DNA from: Methanoregula sp. UBA64
GTDB taxonomy: Archaea > Halobacteriota > Methanomicrobia > Methanomicrobiales > Methanospirillaceae
Assembly: GCF_002502735.1 (NCBI RefSeq)
Contig: NZ_DAQC01000001.1
Coordinates: 799,229 to 863,228 of the forward strand
Direction: 5' to 3'
Length of the DNA stretch: 64,000 bases
A program made the translations under genes and the position numbers. The stretch's first letter is position 1. Every line of letters starts with the position of its first letter. The notes beneath the pieces are model-generated. The model was not told the DNA's origin, made no database searches, and saw only the letters and a list, made by a program, of their open reading frames with translations. Below, in pieces: positions 31,400-39,468 of this stretch.

Positions 31400-33013
31400 A
31401 TGGCAGGATCCAAACAGCTGATGTTTAACGAGGAGGCGAGGAAGTCGCTCCTTGCCGGTGTCAACAAGGTAGCGGACACAGTGAAGATCACACTTGGCCC
31501 CAAAGGGCGCTATGTCGTGATCGACAAGGCAACGAGCCCGCTTGTCACCAATGACGGCGTGACCATTGCAAAGGAGATCTCGCTCCACGACAAGTTCGAG
31601 AACATGGGCGCAAAGCTCGTAAAAGAAGTTGCCCAGAAGACCCAGGACAAGACCGGTGACGGCACGACCACGGCAACGCTCCTTGCGCAGGCTATGATTG
31701 TTGAAGGTCTCAAGAATATTACCTCGGGCGCAAACCCGATCGAAGTGAAAAAGGGCATCGATGCGGCGGTCGGCGAAGCGGTCGGCTACATCAAAAAGAC
31801 GAGCGTGCCGGTAAAAGACAAGGCAAAGATCGTGCAGGTAGCAACGATATCGGCCAACAACGACGAGGAGATCGGGAAACTTATCTCCGAGGCAATGGAA
31901 AAGGTCGGGTACAATGGCCTCATCAGCGTCGAGGACGCAAAGAGCCTTGAGACGAGCCTTGACGTGGTCAAGGGGATGCAGTTCGACCGCGGGTTCATCT
32001 CGCCCTACATGGTCACCGACAACGAGAAGATGGTCTGCGAGTACGAGGACTGTTCGATCCTGATTACTGACAAGAAGATCTCGTCCATCAAACAGATGGT
32101 GCCGGTGCTCGAGATGGTGGCATCGGAGGGCAGGCCGCTCCTGATCATTGCAGAAGACGTGGACGGCGAGGCGCAGGCAGCGCTCTTCTTAAACATCATC
32201 CGCGGGGCGCTCAAGGTCTGTGCGGTAAAAGCACCGGGCTTTGGCGACGACAGGAAGGCAGTGCTCGAAGATATCGCAATCCTGACCGGAGCGACCGTTA
32301 TCTCGGAAGAGAAGGGTATGAAGCTCGATAATGTCACCAAGAAAGAACTCGGGCAGGCCCACGTGATCCGGGTTGACAGCGAAAAGACGCTCATTGTCGG
32401 AGGAAAGGGCGATAAAAAGGCCGTCGAGGACCGGATGACGCTGATCCAGTCCCAGATCAAGATCACAGATGCCGAGTACAAGAAGGAGGAGCTCAAAAAG
32501 AGGCTCGGTAACCTTGGCGGCGGTGTTGCGGTGATCAAGGTCGGCGCGGCAACCGAGACGGAGCTCAAGGAGAAGAAGATGCGGATCGACGACGCCCTCA
32601 ATGCGACAAAGGCCGCAGTCGAGGAAGGCGTGGTGGTCGGCGGCGGGATCACACTCTTTAAGGCCATCGCATCGCTTGACTCCCTCAAATTCGATGACGA
32701 CCGCAAGGTCGGGGTCTCGATTGTCCGCCGTGCGCTCGAAGAGCCGATCCGGCAGATCGCAAAGAACTCCGGGATTGAAGGCGCGGAAGTAATCGCACGG
32801 ATTAAGGAACACAAGAATGCAACCTACGGGTACAATGCGAAGACCGCAGTCTACGAGGACCTCATGGAGAACGGGGTCATTGACCCGGCAAAGGTTGTGC
32901 GGATCGGACTCCAGAACGCAGGCTCGATCGCCGGTATGATCCTCTCGACCGAGGTCCTGATCACGGACTTCAATGACGAGAAGGACCAGAAGTCCGCAGC
33001 GATCATCATCTAA
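31400..33013 (+). CDS. groEL: Chaperonin GroEL (group I)
   Basis: The 537-residue ATP-driven folding ring, partner of GroES. Seen: KITLGPKGRYVVIDK, the ATP site GDGTTTATLLAQ (starting at residue 86), the apical domain with LLIIAEDVDGEAQAALFLNI, and VVGGGITLFKAIASL in the equatorial return. The end (EKDQKSAAIII) lacks the usual Gly-Gly-Met tail of bacterial GroEL. GAGGTG precedes the ATG. It would be expected to coexist with the archaeal thermosome, which is not in this window. Ends at a strong hairpin terminator. Confidence 0.97.
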   Translation: MAGSKQLMFNEEARKSLLAGVNKVADTVKITLGPKGRYVVIDKATSPLVTNDGVTIAKEISLHDKFENMGAKLVKEVAQKTQDKTGDGTTTATLLAQAMIVEGLKNITSGANPIEVKKGIDAAVGEAVGYIKKTSVPVKDKAKIVQVATISANNDEEIGKLISEAMEKVGYNGLISVEDAKSLETSLDVVKGMQFDRGFISPYMVTDNEKMVCEYEDCSILITDKKISSIKQMVPVLEMVASEGRPLLIIAEDVDGEAQAALFLNIIRGALKVCAVKAPGFGDDRKAVLEDIAILTGATVISEEKGMKLDNVTKKELGQAHVIRVDSEKTLIVGGKGDKKAVEDRMTLIQSQIKITDAEYKKEELKKRLGNLGGGVAVIKVGAATETELKEKKMRIDDALNATKAAVEEGVVVGGGITLFKAIASLDSLKFDDDRKVGVSIVRRALEEPIRQIAKNSGIEGAEVIARIKEHKNATYGYNAKTAVYEDLMENGVIDPAKVVRIGLQNAGSIAGMILSTEVLITDFNDEKDQKSAAIII

Positions 33014-33051
33014 ACCAAAAAGATACCCTCTCACCTTTTTCCCACAAAAGC

Positions 33052-33098
33052 GTGCCGGCAAAAAAAGAGCCCCATACTGCCTGCCGGCACTTTTTTTT
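33052..33098 (+). terminator. Hairpin terminator after groEL
   Basis: GTGCCGGCA (33052-33060) pairs with TGCCGGCAC (33082-33090), followed by eight T residues. Confidence 0.65.
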
Positions 33099-33208
33099 AT
33101 TTTCACCCTGCACGCCCGGGTGTTCTTATACGGTCATCTCCCACGCCTGATACATACGACGACGCCGGGCCGACAGGAAATGCCGGCCCGGATAAGGACT
33201 CTTTACCC

Positions 33209-34555
33209 ATGACCCCTCAGGCAGACACACCCCGCACCGCACCCGACTCCCGCGAACATCTCCTTACTCTCTTAAAAAAATACTGGGGATACCCGGGCTT
33301 TCGGCCGCATCAGGAGGCGATCATCCGATCGGTTGTGGGCGGCCGCGACACGCTCGCGATCCTGACTACCGGCAGCGGGAAATCGCTCTGCTACCAGCTG
33401 CCTGCGGTGTATCTCGGCGGAATCACCCTTGTCGTCTCCCCGCTTCTGGCGCTCATGAAAGACCAGGCCGATGCACTCAATGCGCGGGGTATTATGGCGG
33501 CCGCATGGACCGGCCAGCTCGACAGTGCCGGGCGGAGCCGGATCGAGGCGGCAATGCGGGAAGGCAGGCTCCGGATCCTCTTTGTCTCACCGGAGAAGTG
33601 TATGCAGCCGGGATTTCTGGCATTCCTCAAAGGATTCCCAGTCCGGCTCCTTGCCATCGACGAGGCGCACTGCATCTCGGAGTGGGGCCACGATTTCCGG
33701 CCCGAGTACCGCGAGCTTGCCCGGCTCCGGGCGGGTTTCCCAAATGCCCCGGTCATCGCGCTCACGGCAACCGCAGTCCCCGAGGTGCGTAACGATATCG
33801 CCCGCCAGCTCGGCCTCGTGCAGCCCCGCGAGTTCGTGGGAAGTTTCGAGAGGAAGAACCTCATCTATAAGGTCATCAGGAAAAAAAACCCGGAAGTCCA
33901 GCTCGCTGCCATCTGCTGCCGGCATAAAAACGAGTCCGGCATTGTGTACTGCCTCTCGAAGAAGGAGACGGAAGAGTGCGCTGCGGACCTCCGGCAGCGG
34001 GGCTTTGCCGCCGTTGCCTACCATGCCGGCCTCTCCCGCCCGGTCCGGGAGAACGTGCAGGAAGCGTTTCTCAATAACTCCGCGAAAGTGGTCTGCGCCA
34101 CCGTTGCGTTCGGCATGGGGATCGACAAGCCCGATGTCCGGTTCGTTGTCCACTACGATCTCCCCAAATCGGTAGAGTCCTACTACCAGGAGACCGGCCG
34201 GGCCGGCCGGGACGGGAAGCCCGCCGAGTGCGTGCTCCTCTTTGGCCGCAGGGACATTGTCCGTATGAACTGGATGCTCGACCACGATAATGCGGGAGAG
34301 AAGGCCACCCGGATCGCGCACCGGAACCTCCGCGAGATAGTCCGGTACTGCGAGATAACCACCTGCCGGAAGCACTTCCTCCTCACGTATTTCGGTGAGA
34401 AACCGACCGGCCCGGCCTGTGGGACCTGCGATGTCTGCACCGCAACCACATCCGGGCCAAAGAAGAAGACCCCGGCCCGGCGCACTCCTGCCGGCAGGAG
34501 CTCAGCAGGCTGTGTGGCAGTCCTCCAGCGCAGTTACCCGATCCCGAGCGTTTAA
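33209..34555 (+). CDS. recQ: RecQ-like ATP-dependent DNA helicase, short form
   Basis: A 3'-5' superfamily 2 helicase, 448 residues. Seen: YPGFRPHQEAIIRSVVGGRD (Q-motif side), Walker A TTGSGKS, DEAHCISEWGHDFRPEYREL (DEAH box and RecQ aromatic loop), LTATA, and motif VI QETGRAGRDGKP. The RecQ zinc site is present (YCEITTCRKHFL...CGTCDVC). It stops soon after, so the winged-helix RQC part is short and the HRDC domain is missing; the tail is a basic Pro/Lys/Arg stretch. It lies 30 bases before uvrC on the same strand, so the two may be one repair unit. Confidence 0.92.
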   Translation: MTPQADTPRTAPDSREHLLTLLKKYWGYPGFRPHQEAIIRSVVGGRDTLAILTTGSGKSLCYQLPAVYLGGITLVVSPLLALMKDQADALNARGIMAAAWTGQLDSAGRSRIEAAMREGRLRILFVSPEKCMQPGFLAFLKGFPVRLLAIDEAHCISEWGHDFRPEYRELARLRAGFPNAPVIALTATAVPEVRNDIARQLGLVQPREFVGSFERKNLIYKVIRKKNPEVQLAAICCRHKNESGIVYCLSKKETEECAADLRQRGFAAVAYHAGLSRPVRENVQEAFLNNSAKVVCATVAFGMGIDKPDVRFVVHYDLPKSVESYYQETGRAGRDGKPAECVLLFGRRDIVRMNWMLDHDNAGEKATRIAHRNLREIVRYCEITTCRKHFLLTYFGEKPTGPACGTCDVCTATTSGPKKKTPARRTPAGRSSAGCVAVLQRSYPIPSV

Positions 34556-34585
34556 GGCGCCCGACCCCGGATACTTTTCCCGGAT

Positions 34586-36139
34586 ATGATCGATACCGCA
34601 GGCCTTCCCGAAAACCCCGGCTGCTACCTCTATTCCGATGCAGAGGGCCGGATCATCTACGTGGGTAAGGCAAAAAACCTCAAAAAACGGGTATCGAGCT
34701 ATTTCACAAAAAAAGACCACGACCCCAAGACAAAGAGCCTCGTTGCCCATATCGCCTCGGTCGACTTCGTGGTCACCGGTTCCGAGACCGAGGCATTTCT
34801 TCTCGAAAACACCCTGATAAAAAAGCACCAGCCGAAGTACAACATCGATCTCAAGGATGCGAAACGCTATGCCTGGATCGAGCTCACGAACGAGAAGTTC
34901 CCGCGCCTTGTTGTTGCCCGGAAAGCGACCGGCGACGGCACGTACTTCGGGCCCTTTGTCTCCGCCTCGGAACGGGACTATGTCATGAAGGTGGCAAAGA
35001 AGATCTTCCACTTAAGAACCTGCAAAAAACTCCCCAAGCGCCCCTGCCTGCGCCGGCACATGCAGTCCTGCAGTGCACCCTGCACAGGGACCATGAGCCC
35101 CGAAGAGTACGGAGAGAACGTCAAAAAAGCAGCCCTGCTCTTAAAAGGAAAGGCAAAGGAACTGGTCGCAGAGCTCCGTACCGCGATGGCGGCCCGGTCG
35201 GTGGCCGAGGACTACGAGCGGGCACTTGTCCTCAGAAACGAAATTTCTGCCATCGAACATCTTGCAGACCGGCAGCACGTGGAACGCCGTCGGGAGTACG
35301 ACCAGGACGTGATCGCATTCCAGGTCTCGGGGGAGACCGTGTACCTGACGCTCTTTAACGTAGAGAAGGGCACACTTGCAAACAAGCAGGAGTTCACGTT
35401 CGATGCGGGCGAGGACTTCTTCGAGGAGTTTGTTGTCCAGTATTACTCGGACCATGATCCCCCCAATGAGATCATTGTGGAGCAGGAGACCGACCCGGCA
35501 CTCGCGGAGTTCCTCTCGACAAAGAAGGGCCGGCAGGTCGGGATCGTTGTCCCGCAGCGGGGCGAGAAGAGGCAGCTCCTTGATCTTGCCAAGAAAAACC
35601 TTGAGATCGCGTTCTTCCGCGACACCTTAAAAGGCGTGGAGCTCGGCGCTGCGCTCACCATGGAGAAGCCTCCCGGAGTGATCGAGTGTTTCGATATCTC
35701 CCACCTCTCCGGGACGGCAATGGTGGGCTCGATGGTACAGTTCCGTGACGGGAAACCCGACAAGTCCGGCTACCGGCGCTTTAAGATCAAGACCGTGGAG
35801 GGGATCGACGATTTCGCTTCCATCGCGGAAGTCGTGACACGGCGGTACCGGCGGCTTACCGAAGAGCACGCACCGCTCCCTGATCTCGTGATCATCGACG
35901 GGGGAAAGGGCCAGCTCTCCGCCGCCCGAGGGGCGCTTTCTGCGCTCGGGATCGACAACCTGCCGGTGATCTCGATTGCCAAGCGCGAAGAGGAACTCTA
36001 CGTGCCCGGGGACTCCCTCCCGTTACGGCTCGACCGGAAGAGTATCGCCCTCCGCTACATCGAGGAGATCCGGGACGAGGCGCACCGGTTCGCCATCACC
36101 TACAACCGGCTGTTACGAAAAAAGAAGGTCATTTCCTGA
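34586..36139 (+). CDS. uvrC: Excinuclease ABC subunit C
   Basis: The nuclease that cuts both sides of a DNA lesion in excision repair. N-terminal GIY-YIG domain (CYLYSDAEGRIIYVGKAKNL), a Cys pair region CLRRHMQSCSAPCTG, the UVR motif around residues 200-235 for contact with UvrB, and the C-terminal RNase H-like nuclease (IECFDISHLSGTAMVGSMV, VIIDGGKGQL). At 517 residues it is shorter than the bacterial form: it ends right after the nuclease domain (ITYNRLLRKKK) and lacks the (HhH)2 DNA-binding domain. Works with UvrA from this window. Confidence 0.96.
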   Translation: MIDTAGLPENPGCYLYSDAEGRIIYVGKAKNLKKRVSSYFTKKDHDPKTKSLVAHIASVDFVVTGSETEAFLLENTLIKKHQPKYNIDLKDAKRYAWIELTNEKFPRLVVARKATGDGTYFGPFVSASERDYVMKVAKKIFHLRTCKKLPKRPCLRRHMQSCSAPCTGTMSPEEYGENVKKAALLLKGKAKELVAELRTAMAARSVAEDYERALVLRNEISAIEHLADRQHVERRREYDQDVIAFQVSGETVYLTLFNVEKGTLANKQEFTFDAGEDFFEEFVVQYYSDHDPPNEIIVEQETDPALAEFLSTKKGRQVGIVVPQRGEKRQLLDLAKKNLEIAFFRDTLKGVELGAALTMEKPPGVIECFDISHLSGTAMVGSMVQFRDGKPDKSGYRRFKIKTVEGIDDFASIAEVVTRRYRRLTEEHAPLPDLVIIDGGKGQLSAARGALSALGIDNLPVISIAKREEELYVPGDSLPLRLDRKSIALRYIEEIRDEAHRFAITYNRLLRKKKVIS

Positions 36140-36220
36140 CTATTGTCACATTTCTGCCATTTAGTCAAAAGTATTTAAACAGGGCGGGATACAACTCTCA
36201 AGTACAATCAGGTGATAGTA

Positions 36221-36595
36221 ATGCCAGACTTTTTAAATCCGTTCAGCGGCAAGGTCCCGGACCGGAAACTGACCAAAGAGGAACTCATCCGGGCTGTCCG
36301 GCTCGACGTTGCCGGGGAGCTTGAAGCGATCCACGGCTATATGGCGCATGCTGATGCTACCGATAACGAACTCGCAAAGGCGGTCCTTACCGATATCGCC
36401 GATGAAGAGCGCGTGCATGTCGGGGAACTCTTACGGCTCCTTTCCATCCTGACCGGCGACGAGGATGAATTCTACAAGAAAGGAACGCTCGAAGTAGATA
36501 CCATGGCAGGTAAGGTTGGGGCAGCCGGCGCAGGTGTACCGGCGGCAAAAGAGGAATCGACCATTGGAGCGCTCAAACCCTTAAAGGAGGCTTAA
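36221..36595 (+). CDS. Ferritin-like encapsulin cargo protein
   Basis: A 124-residue helical protein directly before the encapsulin gene. Metal-binding residues look like those of encapsulated ferritins: VAGELEAIHGYMAHA in one helix (Glu, His) and IADEERVHVGELLRLL in the next (Glu-Glu-x-x-His). The C-terminal tail, after a Gly/Ala-rich linker, is STIGALKPLKEA, which matches the encapsulin targeting peptide pattern ([LS]-T-[IV]-G-x-L-[KR]). It should oxidise and store iron inside the shell. The start at 36221 has CAGGTGAT upstream. Its last codons contain the AAAGGAGG ribosome-binding site of the shell gene. Confidence 0.88.
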   Translation: MPDFLNPFSGKVPDRKLTKEELIRAVRLDVAGELEAIHGYMAHADATDNELAKAVLTDIADEERVHVGELLRLLSILTGDEDEFYKKGTLEVDTMAGKVGAAGAGVPAAKEESTIGALKPLKEA

Positions 36596-36597
36596 TC

Positions 36598-37386
36598 ATG
36601 GCAAACGCATATCTCGGACGCGAAGATGCACCCATCGGTGCAGAGACCTGGAAACTGATCGACGATGTGGCAGTTCAGGCAGCAAAGAGCCAGCTGGCCG
36701 GGCGCCGGCTGCTTGCAGTGGAAGGACCATATGGCTTCGGGCTTAAGGCTATCCCTCTCGGGGACTATGCACTCGAAGACGGGATTAGCGCGAGCGTCTC
36801 GCTCCCGCTCTCCCTGATCCGGACCGATTTCTCGCTTGCAAAACGCGACCTCGCATCCTTTGAGCGTGACCACCTGATCCTCGACACAGCCCCGGTTGCC
36901 TGTGCGGCAATGGACGCAGCGGCAAAGGAGGACAAGATCATCTTTGCCGGCCTTGCCGGGACCCCGGGCCTCCTCAATGCCGAGGGTGCAGGCTCAATGA
37001 CTCTGTCCAAGTGGGACAAGGTCGGCGCGGCAGCAGACCAGATCATCGATGCGGTCACCAAACTCGACGCAGCCGGGTTCCACGGCCCTTACAGCCTCGC
37101 GCTCGCACCGGCGCAGTACAACCTGCTCCTCCGACGCTACCCGCAGGGTGACGGCACCGAACTCGAACACATTACCTCTATTGTGGGTGATGGTGTCATC
37201 AAGGCGCCGGCACTCAAGAAAGGCGGCGTGCTCATTGCTTCGGGCAGCCAGTATGCCTCGGTTGCTATCGGACAGGACCTGGCCGTAGGCTATAACGGGC
37301 CGGTCGGCGACCTGCTCGAGTTCCAGATCTACGAGAGTCTTGCCCTCGTGGTCCGGGCACCCGAATCGATCCTCATCCTCAAATAA
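36598..37386 (+). CDS. Family 1 encapsulin shell protein
   Basis: A 262-residue shell subunit with the HK97 phage capsid fold; many copies form a closed protein compartment. Family features: N-terminal YLGREDAPIGAETWKLIDDV, VEGPYGFGLKAIPLG, the LDTAPVACAAMDAAAKEDKIIFAG segment (helix of the P-domain), TLSKWDKVGAAADQII, and the C-terminal YNGPVGDLLEFQIYESLALVVRAPESILIL, which is nearly diagnostic. Translationally tied to the ferritin-like gene two bases upstream, so the compartment is probably an iron store or oxidative-stress device. Encapsulins are known in a minority of archaea. Confidence 0.95.
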   Translation: MANAYLGREDAPIGAETWKLIDDVAVQAAKSQLAGRRLLAVEGPYGFGLKAIPLGDYALEDGISASVSLPLSLIRTDFSLAKRDLASFERDHLILDTAPVACAAMDAAAKEDKIIFAGLAGTPGLLNAEGAGSMTLSKWDKVGAAADQIIDAVTKLDAAGFHGPYSLALAPAQYNLLLRRYPQGDGTELEHITSIVGDGVIKAPALKKGGVLIASGSQYASVAIGQDLAVGYNGPVGDLLEFQIYESLALVVRAPESILILK

Positions 37387-37427
37387 TCCCCTCTTTTTAT
37401 CGGGTACCGCGGCAAGGTACATTTATC

Positions 37428-37811
37428 ATGTATCCGGGAATTTCGAGACTCCTCATTGGCGGATGTACCTTCCTCGTTCTTGCGGCATTTGTGCTCGGCG
37501 CCGGCTGCTTAAGCGAGACGGTGGCAAACGATACATCGTCGGGCACGCTCCATGCCCATTTCGAGCATGCAGATTCGTGGTCGCCCGGCCTTGGCTGTTA
37601 TGCACATACAACCGGCTATGTGTACAATGCCGGGAATATCTCGGCAGATAATGTCCTGCTCAAGATGAACCTGGTAAATATCAGGACCTCTGCAATCCGG
37701 GATTCCCGACAGATCTATATCGGTACGCTCGCACCCGGCAAGACCCGGCCTTTTGAGACGAATCTCGATGGCGAGTGTTCGCAGGATTACCAGGTAGAGG
37801 CGTATCTGTAA
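37428..37811 (+). CDS. Small lipoprotein
   Basis: A 127-residue exported protein. Residues 1-27 are a signal peptide (ISRLLIGGCTFLVLAAFVLGAGC) with lipobox LGAGC, so it is anchored on the outside of the membrane. The rest is a beta-sandwich-like domain similar to FxLYD/DUF-type modules (GYVYNAGNISADNVLLKMNL, IGTLAPGKTRPFE). Function unknown. It is read from its own unit after the encapsulin operon. Confidence 0.75.
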   Translation: MYPGISRLLIGGCTFLVLAAFVLGAGCLSETVANDTSSGTLHAHFEHADSWSPGLGCYAHTTGYVYNAGNISADNVLLKMNLVNIRTSAIRDSRQIYIGTLAPGKTRPFETNLDGECSQDYQVEAYL

Positions 37812-37899
37812 CAAGGGAAAAAAAGAGGGCCGGGTTTTCCCGGTTTTACATATTCCGTTTTTTTTGTTTCAGGAGAGAAACATCGATTTGGAAAATGCA

Positions 37900-38071
37900 T
37901 CCCCCCCTTGGGCTACCAGACCCCCGATGGGGACGAGGCGCAATTGCGATAGTGGGGGCATTACCTGTACATAAATAAGGTAAATGAAAATCATCGGATT
38001 TTTTAGCTCTGCGTACAGGTCAGCACCATCGCAATTGCGAGGATGCCTCTGGCGAGCGGGGGCGACAACCA
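37900..38071. repeat. GC-rich palindromic intergenic element, copy 2
   Basis: Long inverted repeat: CGCAATTGCGATAGTG (37939-37954) and ACCTGTAC (37963-37970) pair with CACCATCGCAATTGCG (38024-38039) and GTACAGGT (38013-38020). It is bordered by CCCCCCCTTGG on the left and GCGGGGGCGACAACC on the right. It is the main content of the 325-base gap between the converging lipoprotein and queC genes and may act as a two-way terminator. Confidence 0.7.
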
Positions 38072-38135
38072 AAAAAGCGGGCCCATCAGGCAAATTTTAC
38101 CGGGCCTGCGACAGGAAAAAAGCGGATGCCTATTA

Positions 38136-38783
38136 TTAATTATCCAGCGGATCCCTTGCCCCCGCTTCCTCAAATGCCTCGTGCCTTTCAGTGCAGGCGC
38201 CGCACTTCCCGCAGGGGCGCTCTCCTCCCTTGTAGCACGACCAGGTAAGGGAATAATCCACGCCAAGGGCAAGACCCTTTTTGACAATATCCCCCTTGGT
38301 CAGGTTCACGTACGGCACACGGAGCGTGAGGTCTTTCCAGTCGCAGAGATGAAGGGCGGTTTCCATAGCGCTCACAAAGACCGGCCGACAGTCCGGGTAG
38401 ATGGCATGGTCCCCCGAGTGGGCTGCGTAATACAGTTCCTGCGCCCCGATACCGATTGCATACGAGGCGGCAAGGCTTAAAAAAACCATGTTGCGGTTCG
38501 GGACTACCGTCTGTTTCATCGACTCCTCGGCATAATGGCCCTCGGGCACATCCAATTCTGTCCGGGTGAGGCTCGACGGGGCAAGATCGCCCAGCACCGA
38601 TATGTCGGCAATCTTCTGGGGGATTTTGAGTTTTTCGCAGGTGGCTTTCGCGCACCGGATCTCCTTTTTGTGCTTCTGGTGATAATCGAAGGTCAGGGCC
38701 GAGACTTCGTAGCCCTGGTCCAGCAGATCGCAAAGGAGGGTCGTGCTGTCGAGTCCGCCCGAGAGAATAAGTACTGCTTTCAC
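38136..38783 (-). CDS. queC: 7-cyano-7-deazaguanine synthase
   Basis: Makes preQ0 from 7-carboxy-7-deazaguanine, ammonia and ATP; in archaea preQ0 becomes archaeosine in tRNA. 215 residues. PP-loop ATP site LSGGLDSTTLL at the start, VPNRNMVFLSLAASYA in the middle, and the zinc site SCYKGGERPCGKCGACTERHEAF at the end. GTG start at 38783 with AGGGG about ten bases upstream. Neighbours are unrelated; other pathway genes are not in the window. Confidence 0.97.
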   Translation of the reverse strand: MKAVLILSGGLDSTTLLCDLLDQGYEVSALTFDYHQKHKKEIRCAKATCEKLKIPQKIADISVLGDLAPSSLTRTELDVPEGHYAEESMKQTVVPNRNMVFLSLAASYAIGIGAQELYYAAHSGDHAIYPDCRPVFVSAMETALHLCDWKDLTLRVPYVNLTKGDIVKKGLALGVDYSLTWSCYKGGERPCGKCGACTERHEAFEEAGARDPLDN

Positions 38784-38918
38784 CTGTAATGCCCCTGTTT
38801 GATAGTACCGGGTATCTTCCCATCCTATAATAAGGAAATCCCCGCGGGGGATAAAAATTCATGGCAGGAAAAAGCCCGCCAGGCACTCCCGGTTTGCCGG
38901 TAAAAAAAGATTGCAGAT

Positions 38919-39455
38919 TCAGAGCCCCGAATCCAGATCGCCCAGCAGCTTTTTTATGTCGATCCAGATGATGAGCTCGTTTATTTCCTTATCCTTTACC
39001 TTCGCCTTGCGCTTGATAATGCCGATGATGGCTGTATCCTCGTGGCTGATGGATGCGGAGGTGTGATCGACCTGGTTTCCCTCGAATGTGGAGACCGAGG
39101 TCACATCGTCAACAAGGATCCCGATCTTGGACCGGGTGACCGTATTGTCGAGGACAATGATCCGTGAGGCTTCGAGCGACTTGGTGCTCGCATCGGTGAT
39201 ATTGAGCCGGTGCTTGAGATCCACGATCATCGTGATCTCCCCGCGGAGGTCGATGATCCCCCGGACATAGTCCGCAACATTGGGGAGCTTGGTGATGTTC
39301 GTGTACTCGACGACTTCCTTGACATCGAAAAGGTCGATGGCAAAGTGCTCGTTTCCCAGTACGAACTCCACGACCTGGATGGTGGAACCCTGATCCATCC
39401 GCCGGGGGGACGAGTCCTGCATGGCAGCCTCGGGTTCGCGTGCCTTTACAGACAT
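38919..39455 (-). CDS. cheW: CheW coupling protein, copy 1
   Basis: Links chemoreceptors to the kinase CheA. About 178 residues with a 25-residue variable start and a CheW core: IQVVEFVLGNEHFAIDLFDV, TKLPNVADYVRGIIDLRGEI (the family N-x-x-x-x-V-x-G-x-x-x-L-R-G motif), SKIGILVDDVTSV. The C-terminal part has an extra helix (IIWIDIKKLLGDL). Nearly identical in the core to copy 2 at 41315. The ATG at 39455 is preferred to the GTG three codons upstream. It follows the receptor gene by 13 bases and closes the operon. Confidence 0.95.
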   Translation of the reverse strand: MSVKAREPEAAMQDSSPRRMDQGSTIQVVEFVLGNEHFAIDLFDVKEVVEYTNITKLPNVADYVRGIIDLRGEITMIVDLKHRLNITDASTKSLEASRIIVLDNTVTRSKIGILVDDVTSVSTFEGNQVDHTSASISHEDTAIIGIIKRKAKVKDKEINELIIWIDIKKLLGDLDSGL

Positions 39456-39468
39456 GGGCGCCACCCGG

